Shown: positions 28,283 through 36,694 of the stretch, one piece after another
Numbering within the stretch: the stretch's first letter is position 1
Layout: the number at the start of each line of letters is the position of its first letter
Made by a program: the position numbers and the translations under genes
The notes under the pieces: model-generated
Seen by the model: only the letters and a program-made list of their open reading frames with translations
What the model was told of the DNA's origin: nothing
Database searches by the model: none
Source of the DNA: Parapedobacter sp035556095
GTDB taxonomy: Bacteria; Bacteroidota; Bacteroidia; Sphingobacteriales; Sphingobacteriaceae
Assembly (NCBI RefSeq): GCF_035556095.1
Contig: NZ_DATMFT010000021.1
Location: forward strand, 434,001 to 498,000
Reading direction: 5' to 3'
Length of the DNA: 64,000 bases

Positions 28283-29256
28283 TATGTACGTGCGTATTTT
28301 TTGCAAGGATCGTTATGTGGAGCTAAGTCCTGCGGGTTGTATTCCGGTTGGTTTTCATATCGGTATTTGCGGATATCGTCGAGGGCGTCTTCGGCGTCGC
28401 GTTCGAGGTAGAGGGCGTACTTGCGCAGGTCTTCTGATGGTGGGATTTGAGCGCCTTTCTGTGTGTGGCGTTCGGCTTCGAACTGCTGGACAACACCGCG
28501 GGGCAACACTTGGATGGATAGGCGTTTGAGTGCCTTGGCCATTGTGAGCAAAGCAAGGGCCTGTTGGGTGAGACTGAGCAGGGGTTCTTTGGCTTCCGGC
28601 ACACTTTGGGCGATGAAGTCGTTGAGCAATGGCTGGTAGTCATCGCCGAGGGCCTGACGGATGGCGTTGCGCTGTACGTCGGCAATGAACGGCCGTACGG
28701 TGTGGTAGAACAGCCCGGAAAAGTCGATCGGGTAATGTTCTTGAAAAGCGGCCGTGTTGGGGATGAACAGCTTTTTGGCGGCTTTCTTTTCATCGCTGTT
28801 GGCCCATTCTTCGAGGTCTGTTTTGTCGAGCCACGCGATTAGCCGGTCGGTGGCTCGCTGGGTTTTACGAAGATGCGCTTCGTCATCTTTGTCGATCATC
28901 CATTGCCACGCCATTGACTCGCTACCTTTATCGATCTTGACCTTGCGACTGGTGTCGTCGTGGCTGACGAGATTAGCTTGGTAATATTTGAAAGCGGCGC
29001 CCAGTGCGATCGGTAGTTGCAGGTGTTTGAGCAATGCTTTGTTTGTGTCGGTTGCATCGTTAGCGATGGTACCTGGTACTTTACCATCAGTGGAGGGCGT
29101 GTAGATTGCCTTCGCACGGTCGTAGATTGCTTGGCCAACAAGACGGACGATCGCTTCGGTTTCGAGTTCGACATCGGTTGCGACCTTGGTAAAGTCGTTG
29201 TTGGTGTAGTAGCTGCCTGTGAGATTACGTAATTCGATGGATGATGATATGATCAT
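28282..29256 (-). CDS. Phage protein, DUF6712-like, probably head-tail adaptor region
   Basis: 324 residues. Helical, with segments GQAIYDRAKAIYTPSTDGKV and LIAWLDKTDLEEWANSDEKK. I recall this as a Bacteroidota phage family (DUF6712) found directly after the portal gene, as here (12 bases downstream). Its place is typical of head-completion or adaptor proteins. The function is not experimentally assigned as far as I know. Confidence 0.6.
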   Translation of the reverse strand: MIISSSIELRNLTGSYYTNNDFTKVATDVELETEAIVRLVGQAIYDRAKAIYTPSTDGKVPGTIANDATDTNKALLKHLQLPIALGAAFKYYQANLVSHDDTSRKVKIDKGSESMAWQWMIDKDDEAHLRKTQRATDRLIAWLDKTDLEEWANSDEKKAAKKLFIPNTAAFQEHYPIDFSGLFYHTVRPFIADVQRNAIRQALGDDYQPLLNDFIAQSVPEAKEPLLSLTQQALALLTMAKALKRLSIQVLPRGVVQQFEAERHTQKGAQIPPSEDLRKYALYLERDAEDALDDIRKYRYENQPEYNPQDLAPHNDPCKKYART

Positions 29257-29267
29257 GGTGATTGCTT

Positions 29268-30635
29268 TTAAACGGTGTTACGCATGCGATCTTCGGGCTT
29301 TGTGTCGGCTTCTGTTTTGACAATGTCGCGGTAGAACCCGAGTTTATAATCCTTACCCGGGAAGTTGACTTCGATGGCTTGATTGATGGGCTCGAAGATG
29401 ACTTCTTCGGGGATGTTGACGTCCGAAGCGAGGTATGCTTTGAGTGCATAGAGCAGCTGCGAGCCGCTGGAAAACTGACCTTGCAGAATGATGTTGGATA
29501 ACGACGGATGGAGACCCATGCTGGATGTGGTGGCGCTGTCTGCCTTTTCGCCAATCTTGATCTGGGCTTCGATGAAGTCTTTTATCTTCTGGTCGATCGG
29601 TTCGATTTTCCACTCGCAAAGGTTTTGCTCGTCGTCGTAGAAATCGACGGTTTCGATGAATTTGCCGGCGTTCTTTTTACCGGCCAGGGCGGCGGAGATA
29701 TCGTCGAAGATTTTTGTTTTGAGTTCGTCGAGTTTTTCGTCGATGAAAGTCGCGGGCTTGTCTTCGTAGATATCTTCCAGTCGCTTGCGTTTCCGTTCCC
29801 AGTACAGCGCGGGGCTGTGGATGTGGAAGGCGGCGGCTATGCCGTTTTCCGTGAGGTACTGGATGATTTCGGGAATTTCGCTGGACCGCATGATCCATTT
29901 GAGTGCGCCGTAATACCCGGGGATGCTGTAGAAATTGCGGGCGAAGCTGTAGCTGTTGTGGTAGCTTAGGGCTACCGTGTGGCGCCATGGCTCGTCGTGA
30001 TCGTAGACGGGGTATGTGGTAATGCCGGTGCGCAGGCAGTTGTTTTCGAAGTCGCCGACAAAGATGTTTCGGACGTCTTCGAGGCGCTGGTCCTGCGTGT
30101 CGGGCCATTCGAAGCGGGCATCGGTAGCGGGGATGACATCCAGTTGTTTTATGAATCGCTTTTCGCCGATGCGCCATCCACGGCGCTGGAACCGGCGGAC
30201 AAAGAATCCTTTGAGGTGCTTGTATTCGACCATGGCCATGTCGAGGAATCGGTGGAATTTCCAGCTTTTGAGCCACTTTTCTATTTCGAGGTCGCGCAGG
30301 TATTTGCGCTGGATGGTGCCGTCTTCGGAGAATTCGAGGCGGTACAATGCGGGGCCGTTGCCGAATAGCAGGCCGATTTCGCGCTCGATTATGCCGGGTG
30401 CCAGGGCGTTTTCATCCATCACCTTGCGGATGATGACGGGCAGGTCGTTGTTGGTGCCGTAGGGTACGATTTTTTTGCCCATGACGTAGGTGGGGTCGCG
30501 CTCCCAGTTGTGCTTGTTGTCGAACAGGACGGTGCGCTGCCAGTCGTTGCCCTGGTAATTGGCGGCCACGGTGTAGACTTCGCCACCCAAGTGGATGGCG
30601 GCGGAGTTGTTTGATATTTTTTTGACGTTGCTCAT
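29268..30635 (-). CDS. Phage portal protein
   Basis: 455 residues. The order terminase large subunit, portal, adaptor is preserved (with an AT-rich insert between). The sequence shows the expected features of a portal: an N-terminal wing (PYGTNNDLPVIIRKVMDENA), a central helix (DEKLDELKTKIFDDISAALA) and a C-terminal stem and crown region (KIGEKADSATTSSMGLHPSL, ILQGQFSSGSQLLYALKAY). The GLHPSLSN...GQFSSGSQ pattern is what I associate with portals of Bacteroidota siphophages. It forms the dodecameric DNA channel at one capsid vertex. Confidence 0.82.
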   Translation of the reverse strand: MSNVKKISNNSAAIHLGGEVYTVAANYQGNDWQRTVLFDNKHNWERDPTYVMGKKIVPYGTNNDLPVIIRKVMDENALAPGIIEREIGLLFGNGPALYRLEFSEDGTIQRKYLRDLEIEKWLKSWKFHRFLDMAMVEYKHLKGFFVRRFQRRGWRIGEKRFIKQLDVIPATDARFEWPDTQDQRLEDVRNIFVGDFENNCLRTGITTYPVYDHDEPWRHTVALSYHNSYSFARNFYSIPGYYGALKWIMRSSEIPEIIQYLTENGIAAAFHIHSPALYWERKRKRLEDIYEDKPATFIDEKLDELKTKIFDDISAALAGKKNAGKFIETVDFYDDEQNLCEWKIEPIDQKIKDFIEAQIKIGEKADSATTSSMGLHPSLSNIILQGQFSSGSQLLYALKAYLASDVNIPEEVIFEPINQAIEVNFPGKDYKLGFYRDIVKTEADTKPEDRMRNTV

Positions 30636-30638
30636 GGG

Positions 30639-30911
30639 CTATGGTATGTGTACGCGCTGGCCGTTGAAGGTCATGAGGCAGCAATGCCAGAACCGGCGCG
30701 GTTCGTTGGTGTTCAAATCGAGGTATTCTTCCTGCAGCTGGGCGTGTTGGTTGTATTGGTCGTGGCCACGGGCGCGGAGCCGGGCGCTATTGACGGTTAC
30801 GATGCCGTCAGTCCGTTGACGGGTACGGTCGTAGCTCATGAATGAGAAACTGAATGGTTTGCCAATTTTTGTCAACTGGCGCATTTCGCGTATGGCTGCG
30901 TAGAGTTCCAT
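30639..30911 (-). CDS. Small conserved phage protein next to portal
   Basis: 90 residues, ending 3 bases before the portal start. It shows RTDGIVTVNSARLRARG and NEPRRFWHCCLMTFNG, features I associate with a short protein often next to portal genes in Bacteroidota phages. The function is unknown. Confidence 0.6.
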   Translation of the reverse strand: MELYAAIREMRQLTKIGKPFSFSFMSYDRTRQRTDGIVTVNSARLRARGHDQYNQHAQLQEEYLDLNTNEPRRFWHCCLMTFNGQRVHIP

Positions 30912-30991
30912 ACAACGAAGGTATCTGATGACACCTCTCTAGGAAAGGACAGGTTTAGGTGAAACTTGGATGCTGGGCCAGCTTCAATCAG

Positions 30992-31390
30992 TTAAAAAGT
31001 AAATCTTTTTATGAAATCTGAATTTGAAATCCGCTCATGCAGTTTCGGAGCCACTAATGACAACACCATGGATAACAGCAAAATTGGACACAACAACATT
31101 AAAACTAATATAGATACGAAAAATGATACCCCATTAGACAGAAACCTTGTAAGTTTCTTTACGCTAATTTCACGATCTCGTTCGTGTCTAAATTCACTTA
31201 TTCTTCGCCTGATTAATTCGTTATCCAATACCCCATCGTATTTTTCGTAGAAATCACCGTTAATAAAGTATCCAACGATTACCCTATCGTGTTCATTGGC
31301 GATTCCCTCAACTATGGTAACGTCGTTATTATCTACCCTAGAGAAGTTCAGTTTATGGACTTTATTAATTAGGTCGCTCTTCATAATCAA
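30992..31390 (-). CDS. AT-rich membrane protein, candidate moron
   Basis: 132 residues. One hydrophobic hairpin near the C-terminus (FFVSILVLMLLCPILLLSMVLSL) follows a soluble N-terminal part. Codon and base composition is AT-rich against its neighbours (portal and terminase). It sits with the next, oppositely oriented gene in a 900-bp insert between the terminase and portal genes, where a late operon is normally uninterrupted. Confidence 0.6.
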   Translation of the reverse strand: MIMKSDLINKVHKLNFSRVDNNDVTIVEGIANEHDRVIVGYFINGDFYEKYDGVLDNELIRRRISEFRHERDREISVKKLTRFLSNGVSFFVSILVLMLLCPILLLSMVLSLVAPKLHERISNSDFIKRFTF

Positions 31391-31525
31391 TGTTTACCCG
31401 ACTAAGGTATGTAAAACTAGCTAAAATTTATAACCCAAGCATCGAAGCGTGATGGGTTGTTTCCGGCAAGCGGGTGCTGATGAACCTGCAAAAATACGAT
31501 GCCGGCAAATGCCGATATTTGAGGT

Positions 31526-31891
31526 ATGAAAAAATTAAGCAATAACGCAGTAAACTTTTCCAAGGGAGAACTTTCTGCTGACCAGGTAGCTCTGGGGTTC
31601 GAAGGTGATGTAATTCGTATCACTGAGGTGTGGATAGACAACGGGTTTCAAAAGGCAAAGGGCATTCTAGAAAGCCATCACCCAGATTGGACCGGGTCTG
31701 AAGTGCGTATTATTCACCTTTTATCGGAAACCGATAAGATTTCATTGAAAGTGGGAGAGGTTTATCCCCGATCTATGTTCCGGCCACTTCGTGAATTCAA
31801 TTGGGACAAACCGTTTCAAAAAGGAATCAGTATAGTTAACACTGTATGCTTGGACCTATGCCTTGATATGGACGCTAACCAATTGTCCTAA
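31526..31891 (+). CDS. Plus-strand small protein inside the late operon, candidate moron
   Basis: 121 residues on the strand opposite to the late operon, so it must have its own promoter and can be expressed in the lysogen. Its 3' end overlaps the terminase 3' end by 17 bases. It contains FEGDVIRITEVWIDNGFQKA and QLS at the end; no family is recognised. Probably an accessory lysogenic gene. Confidence 0.55.
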   Translation: MKKLSNNAVNFSKGELSADQVALGFEGDVIRITEVWIDNGFQKAKGILESHHPDWTGSEVRIIHLLSETDKISLKVGEVYPRSMFRPLREFNWDKPFQKGISIVNTVCLDLCLDMDANQLS

Positions 31892-33626
31892 CCGATACGT
31901 CGCCGACGTAGGTGTCGCCGGTGGACCGGATGAGTTTGCGCCATTCTTTGCGCATCATGAGGTATTTGAAGGAATCGGACGGGTTGGTTGATTCCAGGGG
32001 TAACCGGTGGATTGGTAGCTTTTCGGATTTCTTGTTTTTGACTATCTGGCCTTTACGGTTCTTTTCGGTCCGGGCGTTCTCGAGGGATGCCTTGAGTGGT
32101 TTGCAGTTGTAGAAGTCGATGAGCACTTTGGGCAATCGCTTGTTGTGGCCTGACAGTAGTTCTTGCATGAAGATGTATTCTTCGTTTTGGCCGATGTTCC
32201 CTTGACCTTTCGAAATGAGTAGGGCTTTCCATCCAGTGCGCTTGCCTTCGCGGTCTTTTTCGATGGCTTCCTTTAGCTGGCTGGCGTAGTCTTGCTTTGC
32301 GTCGGAAAAATTATTGCCAGCGCGGTCGTAGTAGATGTTGATGGTTTTTTCCCGGTGCGGTTTGAAATAGCGGATGAATTCGTCGGCCAGCTCGCGTATG
32401 AAGTCGGGCGAAAGGGTGTAGATGAATTTTAAGCACCGGTAGTGTTTGGGGCCTTGCTGGGCAATGGTCATGGACATCATGTTGCCGAAGTCCATGCCGG
32501 CATCGAGGGCACGATCCGGATTGAGGTATTTAAGGATTCGGCAATCTTCTTTATCCCGGATGCCGAAGCGTTCATCCCATTTGGCGTCGGTCCCGTCGGT
32601 GTAGAAATGCCGTTCGCCGATGTTAGCGTAGAAGCGGTCGCCCGATTCGAGGGATGGTCTCATGGATAGGATAGCCGTATTGGCATCTCCAAGGTCGGTT
32701 TCGTAGGCGTCGCTGAACCAATCGGGTGTGAGGATATCGGAGTTGACATAAGATGATGCGATGAAGAATAGTGTTTCAGCGTTCTTTTGACGGCGCACAA
32801 TTTCCCAACGTTCTAGCCAACGCTCGTATGTACGGCGCTTCTTAATTGTTTCTTCGGTGTTGTTGGGCTTTTCGGCAGCGACGATGTATTCCTGCAGGGC
32901 ATTATTGAGGATCAATGCTGTATTGGCAACGAGCATGATGGCGTCTTTATTCATCCGTTTCCCTTGGCGCACGATCCAGTCGTATTCGCCGATGTTGCTC
33001 GTGTTGGGCATGTCAGTTGTGAACGTCTGGCCGCGGTAAAAGACGGTATTGCCATATTTTACGAAGTAACCTCTGACTGCTTTTAACAGGTTGGCTATTT
33101 TGTGCTCGGCGAAGTACTTCACTTCATCGCCAAAAACGTGGACGTATGATCGACCGGCGAGGGATGCAGGGCGATCTAGCGAGCCAAAGGTGATGTTTAA
33201 GCCACTAAAGAAAATCATGGTATGTTTATATGAGGCCAGCCGGTTGTATGGCTTCCAGAAGTGGGTTTTGATATCGGCGGGAAGATCCTCCTTTTCGGCA
33301 TCGGTGTATTCCGGCGGTTGCTTACCTAAGACGTAGTGCAACCCTTCTTTAAACCCTTTTCGTTCGAGGCCTTCCATGACCATCGGTAGGACGTTTTTCT
33401 GGAGGTTGGAATACGTATCGGACACCCAGCATATCGGAGCGCCGGGCATGTCGTAAATCATTTCGATGAGCCGTTCGACCAGAAATTCAGTGGTTTTGGA
33501 TGAGCCGCGGCCCGCGATCAGCAGAAGTGTTTTGGTCATGACCATATTTGCCAGCTGGGCCAACCAGTTGGCAAATGCGACGGTAACGTTAGGGCTACTT
33601 TTCTTTACTTTCGGTCTCCAGCTCAT
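31875..33626 (-). CDS. terL: Terminase large subunit
   Basis: 583 residues. The N-terminal ATPase has a Walker A motif LLLIAGRGSSKT (residues 34-45) and a Walker B motif VHVFGDE (162-168). Coupling segments include MIFFSGLNITFGSLDRPAS. The C-terminal nuclease part carries candidate acidic metal ligands in DAGMDFGN, IYYDRAGN and the later YNCKPLKASLENARTEKN segment. It packages phage DNA by threading it through the portal. It overlaps the upstream (small-subunit-like) gene by 32 bases. Confidence 0.92.
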   Translation of the reverse strand: MSWRPKVKKSSPNVTVAFANWLAQLANMVMTKTLLLIAGRGSSKTTEFLVERLIEMIYDMPGAPICWVSDTYSNLQKNVLPMVMEGLERKGFKEGLHYVLGKQPPEYTDAEKEDLPADIKTHFWKPYNRLASYKHTMIFFSGLNITFGSLDRPASLAGRSYVHVFGDEVKYFAEHKIANLLKAVRGYFVKYGNTVFYRGQTFTTDMPNTSNIGEYDWIVRQGKRMNKDAIMLVANTALILNNALQEYIVAAEKPNNTEETIKKRRTYERWLERWEIVRRQKNAETLFFIASSYVNSDILTPDWFSDAYETDLGDANTAILSMRPSLESGDRFYANIGERHFYTDGTDAKWDERFGIRDKEDCRILKYLNPDRALDAGMDFGNMMSMTIAQQGPKHYRCLKFIYTLSPDFIRELADEFIRYFKPHREKTINIYYDRAGNNFSDAKQDYASQLKEAIEKDREGKRTGWKALLISKGQGNIGQNEEYIFMQELLSGHNKRLPKVLIDFYNCKPLKASLENARTEKNRKGQIVKNKKSEKLPIHRLPLESTNPSDSFKYLMMRKEWRKLIRSTGDTYVGDVSVRTIG

Positions 33627-34539
33627 CGAGGTATTGATCTAAAATGATGGGTTCTAAACGGGCATCCTTTCGTATCCGGGCTTTATCGGATTCAGGAATT
33701 TCGAGCGCGTCGATCTGCTTGGCGATCACGTTTCTATTTGGAGCGGGCAAACCGATATCGGGGGCATCCAGCGAGAATACGCGGACGGGTTTTCGGAATG
33801 CTTCAGCAGGTAATTTTTCAGGATCAGGCTGGTCAAGTCCGCGGAGTTTGGCGGCTTTCATTTCAATGTTGGCCGCTACTTCGATATCCTTAGCGGATTC
33901 GGCATTGTCGAATGCTGCTCGGGCCAGGTCTTCGAGAAATTCGGCTTTCTTGATGCGCAGGGCTTTCTTTTCGACGTTTCGGTCGGAGTAGAACAGGTTG
34001 ACGGATTCGTCGTACATCTCGGAGGCTCGGGCATGTTTGAGGCCGTATGTTTTGACAAAGAAATCGACAGTGTTGCGGCGACCGTATTTGCGGTCCATCG
34101 AGTTTATGAGGGTGAGCGCGTCGAGGTATATTTTTTCGTCGGTATGGAGGTTTGATTTGCTGCCGCCCTGAATCCAGTCTTCGAGGGCTTGGAGTGACTT
34201 CCGGTCGGTGGTGCCGAAGATGTCTGTTTTGCTGATTTTGAAGCCACGGTTTTTCCGGATGTCTTGCAGGCGTTTTGATGCGTCGATATCGCCACGCTCG
34301 GCCTTTGACAGGATGGTGAGCGATTCGTTGGCCAGGGCTTTGAATTTCCCGGCCTCAATCCGGTAGTTTATGTGGGATGTAGGGTCGTTGGCGATGTGCT
34401 CGAAAGGTTTGACCGGCAGGTTGAAGTACCGGGCGATATCGGCGGGCTCATAGCCGAGCGCGGCCAGCTTTTCTAGCTTTTCGAGCTGCTCTTCGTCGAG
34501 GCCGAAGTTTTGATGTAGGGTAACGTCTGACATTGCCAA
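33595..34539 (-). CDS. Probable small terminase subunit
   Basis: 314 residues. The N-terminus has a helix-turn-helix-like segment (LEKLAALGYEPADIARYFNL, about 20-39), as in DNA-recognition subunits of terminases. The central region repeats helical stretches (SMDRKYGRRNTVDFFVKTYG). It lies directly before and overlaps the large terminase gene, the usual place for the small subunit, although 314 residues is long for this role. A fusion with an additional helical domain is possible. Confidence 0.65.
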   Translation of the reverse strand: MAMSDVTLHQNFGLDEEQLEKLEKLAALGYEPADIARYFNLPVKPFEHIANDPTSHINYRIEAGKFKALANESLTILSKAERGDIDASKRLQDIRKNRGFKISKTDIFGTTDRKSLQALEDWIQGGSKSNLHTDEKIYLDALTLINSMDRKYGRRNTVDFFVKTYGLKHARASEMYDESVNLFYSDRNVEKKALRIKKAEFLEDLARAAFDNAESAKDIEVAANIEMKAAKLRGLDQPDPEKLPAEAFRKPVRVFSLDAPDIGLPAPNRNVIAKQIDALEIPESDKARIRKDARLEPIILDQYLDELETESKEK

Positions 34540-34602
34540 AATCCGCGTTTGGGCGGATAGTGGCTAAGGTATGGGGAGGCGGGTGATGGGGAAAGGACTT
34601 AA

Positions 34603-35163
34603 TTATTTCATCAATTGGGGGTTTTGCGTATTTAATTGTAGCAAGCCCTCATACAATTTGTTTATAACTTCAAGTTTACTTAAGGATGAGCTGCTATTGG
34701 TTTTAACTTTTTCAAACAGAAGAAACATGTACTTATATAAGGCACCATCAATTGTTGGTATAGGATGTGTATTTTTCAAATACCCAATCCGAGCAACTAA
34801 CGAGTATTCAAGCATAGGAATGTCTGGATAAATATTCAATAATTTCACAAAATATGGACTAGATTGTAACCGCTTAAGTCCGTCTCTAAAATCCTCACAC
34901 GCTGTCAAAAACAATAATTGTGAATGTTGATCAGTTTTTATTGTTGCTTGCTTCGCATTTTTTTTGTCGATTGAATTGTAAAATGTGATAAAGTATTTAA
35001 CCACCAAATTGATAAGTATCGCTTCTCCATTTTCAGTTTGAATTCGATCTACCTTTTTTTGTGTTACAAACTGTGAATAACCTATGATTGCCGTGCATAT
35101 CAATGCTAATGCCGATAAGACTATTGACAAAATATCAATTGTGTATTGATAATTACCTTCCAT
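34603..35163 (-). CDS. AT-rich single-TM protein, candidate moron
   Basis: 186 residues. An N-terminal transmembrane helix (SIVLSALALICTAIIGYSQF, about 13-32) is followed by a soluble helical domain. The topology (short outside part, one helix, cytoplasmic domain) is common in exclusion and defence effectors. It is AT-rich relative to the flanking genes and is inserted immediately upstream of the terminase genes. No known domain is recognised. Confidence 0.6.
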   Translation of the reverse strand: MEGNYQYTIDILSIVLSALALICTAIIGYSQFVTQKKVDRIQTENGEAILINLVVKYFITFYNSIDKKNAKQATIKTDQHSQLLFLTACEDFRDGLKRLQSSPYFVKLLNIYPDIPMLEYSLVARIGYLKNTHPIPTIDGALYKYMFLLFEKVKTNSSSSLSKLEVINKLYEGLLQLNTQNPQLMK

Positions 35164-35188
35164 AATGGTTTCTTTTAAGCAAAGGTAT

Positions 35189-35914
35189 TCATTCTTTGAT
35201 AAACTTACTGATTTCTAGTAATTCCTGCTGGTATGATTGAATTTTACGGCGGCGGTCAAAGTCCAGGTGTGGCTTTTTTCCTTCAGTAATTAGTTTTTCG
35301 ATGCGCCAGATGTTGTGTTCGATGTTGCGTTTGCGTTTGTATAGGTCGACGGTGGACATGTTTCTAAAATGCTTTAGGCGCTGCATTTCTTCGAAGATGG
35401 GGTGTTTTCCGAGAATGGTTCGGTTCGTTTGGTAGTACGATAGCTCCTGATGGATCGCGTGGTTTTCGATGTAGTTTTCGGCGAGGGTGCGGACCGTATT
35501 CAATTCTTCGTCTAGCGTGGTGCAATCGAATAGTTTGGCGTGGGCGGCTTTGTATTCGTGGTAGGCTGTGATTTTATTGCTGACTAGAACTTTGAGTTCG
35601 GGCGGGGTGCCGGGTTCGGATAGGAAGGTGTAATCGGCGCGGAGCTTCCTGTTATTAGACGCGGATGACGCTGATTGAGCGGATGATAGCGAATTTTCTT
35701 TTTTGAGGTGGTTTTTTTGGGGGCTGGGCGGGGTGATACCAGCACGGTGGCATAGGGATTTGACGAGCAGCTTGTAGTTAGCTTCGGTTTTTATGCGTAG
35801 GATGTAAATGGTTGGATGGCCTTTGCCCACGGCTTTGACATAGAGCTGCAGCCCGGCGTCGTAGTCGGCACCGGCTTGCAGCCATTGGGTTACGGAATCC
35901 TTAATATTCGTCAT
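35189..35914 (-). CDS. Phage protein of unknown function
   Basis: 241 residues from the ATG at 35914 (MTNIKDSVTQWLQAGADYDAG). An upstream ATG at 35983 would overlap the preceding gene by more than 80 bases. The C-terminal half is helical and basic (LYKRKRNIEHNIWRIEKLIT, DFDRRRKIQSYQQELLEISK). A Ser/Ala/Asn-rich linker sits in the middle (SLSSAQSASSASNNRK). No family is recognised; position suggests a packaging or head-assembly accessory. Confidence 0.55.
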   Translation of the reverse strand: MTNIKDSVTQWLQAGADYDAGLQLYVKAVGKGHPTIYILRIKTEANYKLLVKSLCHRAGITPPSPQKNHLKKENSLSSAQSASSASNNRKLRADYTFLSEPGTPPELKVLVSNKITAYHEYKAAHAKLFDCTTLDEELNTVRTLAENYIENHAIHQELSYYQTNRTILGKHPIFEEMQRLKHFRNMSTVDLYKRKRNIEHNIWRIEKLITEGKKPHLDFDRRRKIQSYQQELLEISKFIKE

Positions 35915-36227
35915 ATTCCCAATCCGTCGATTTGATGTCTGCATCGCCAGGAGCCCATCCGTTTTGGATTTCGTCGGCTTCATTCTTTATGCACAAATAC
36001 TTTGTGCACTTAATTTGTGCTTGGTTGGGGTCTACTATTGGTTGATGTTTTCGCTCGAAGTAGTCTTTCACTTTCCTGGGAAGTGATTTGGCACCTAGCA
36101 GTACGCCGATTGGAAGGTCATCTTCTGGGCGCATGAATGCGAATACGTTTTTCGGCCACGCTTTGCGACGGGCGGTGTTTCCTTTTTCCATTGCCTCGTA
36201 GGCCTGTTCGAATGTTTGATTTTCCAT
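35901..36227 (-). CDS. DUF2829/Tad2-like protein, candidate anti-Thoeris protein
   Basis: 108 residues. The N-terminal segment FEQAYEAMEKGNTARRKAWP and the C-terminal GWAPGDADIKSTDWEYDEY match the DUF2829 family as I know it (FEqAl..mk.Gkkv.R.gW ... w.ps..DilaeDWe). Phage members of this family include Tad2, which blocks the Thoeris defence by binding the NAD-derived signalling molecule. This protein has an insertion in the middle (about 40-80) compared with the shortest members. Its start overlaps the DUF5675-like gene's stop (TAATG). Family membership is fairly sure; anti-Thoeris activity is inference. Confidence 0.68.
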   Translation of the reverse strand: MENQTFEQAYEAMEKGNTARRKAWPKNVFAFMRPEDDLPIGVLLGAKSLPRKVKDYFERKHQPIVDPNQAQIKCTKYLCIKNEADEIQNGWAPGDADIKSTDWEYDEY

Positions 36228-36634
36228 TATTTGTTTTCTTTGATTTCGAGGTATACTTCTTCGCCTTGGTCGATCCAGCCATAGACCATGTCTTTGATTT
36301 TGTTGAACTGGATGCGGGAACTATTGCCGGTACCGGGGCCGGTGAGTCTGGTGACGGGTGCGATGCATCCGAGCAGCTCGGTGGCTGCGTTGTTGGCTGG
36401 ATGGATAAGTATCAGGCTGCGATCGGGCACTTCTTCCAAGTGGATGTGGTGCTTGAATTTCTGGCTGTACCGCTTGGTGAGCTGGTAGGTGCCTTCGGGA
36501 ATGCATGATTCTTGGATGCGATTGTTGCGCCAAGGCAATTCGATGGTATAACAAAGCAAGTCGCCCTGCTCGTTGTATAGCAGTCCGTTGGTGCCGTTGA
36601 TGTGGTAGGTACGGCAAAGGGTGAGTTTCTTCAT
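36227..36634 (-). CDS. DUF5675 family protein
   Basis: 135 residues from the ATG at 36634 (MKKLTLCRTYHINGTNGLLY); the longer start at 36688 gives a non-conserved tail. The patterns LCYTIELPWRNN and CIPEGTYQLTKRYS plus LIHPANNAATELLGCI are those of DUF5675, a family found in phages and bacteria with no assigned activity that I know of. The motif set (a conserved His, and Cys in the last segment) resembles small cysteine-dependent enzymes, but I would not name one. Confidence 0.72.
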   Translation of the reverse strand: MKKLTLCRTYHINGTNGLLYNEQGDLLCYTIELPWRNNRIQESCIPEGTYQLTKRYSQKFKHHIHLEEVPDRSLILIHPANNAATELLGCIAPVTRLTGPGTGNSSRIQFNKIKDMVYGWIDQGEEVYLEIKENK

Positions 36635-36694
36635 GGTGTGGTAAATAATGATGGCACCGGCACGGGTCCGGCACCATCGGGCTGGCAAACCAAA

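Noticed and set aside
27450..30462. Long plus-strand open frames opposite the portal and adaptor genes
   Set aside because: They mirror the codon pattern of the minus-strand genes and have no family features; they are shadows.
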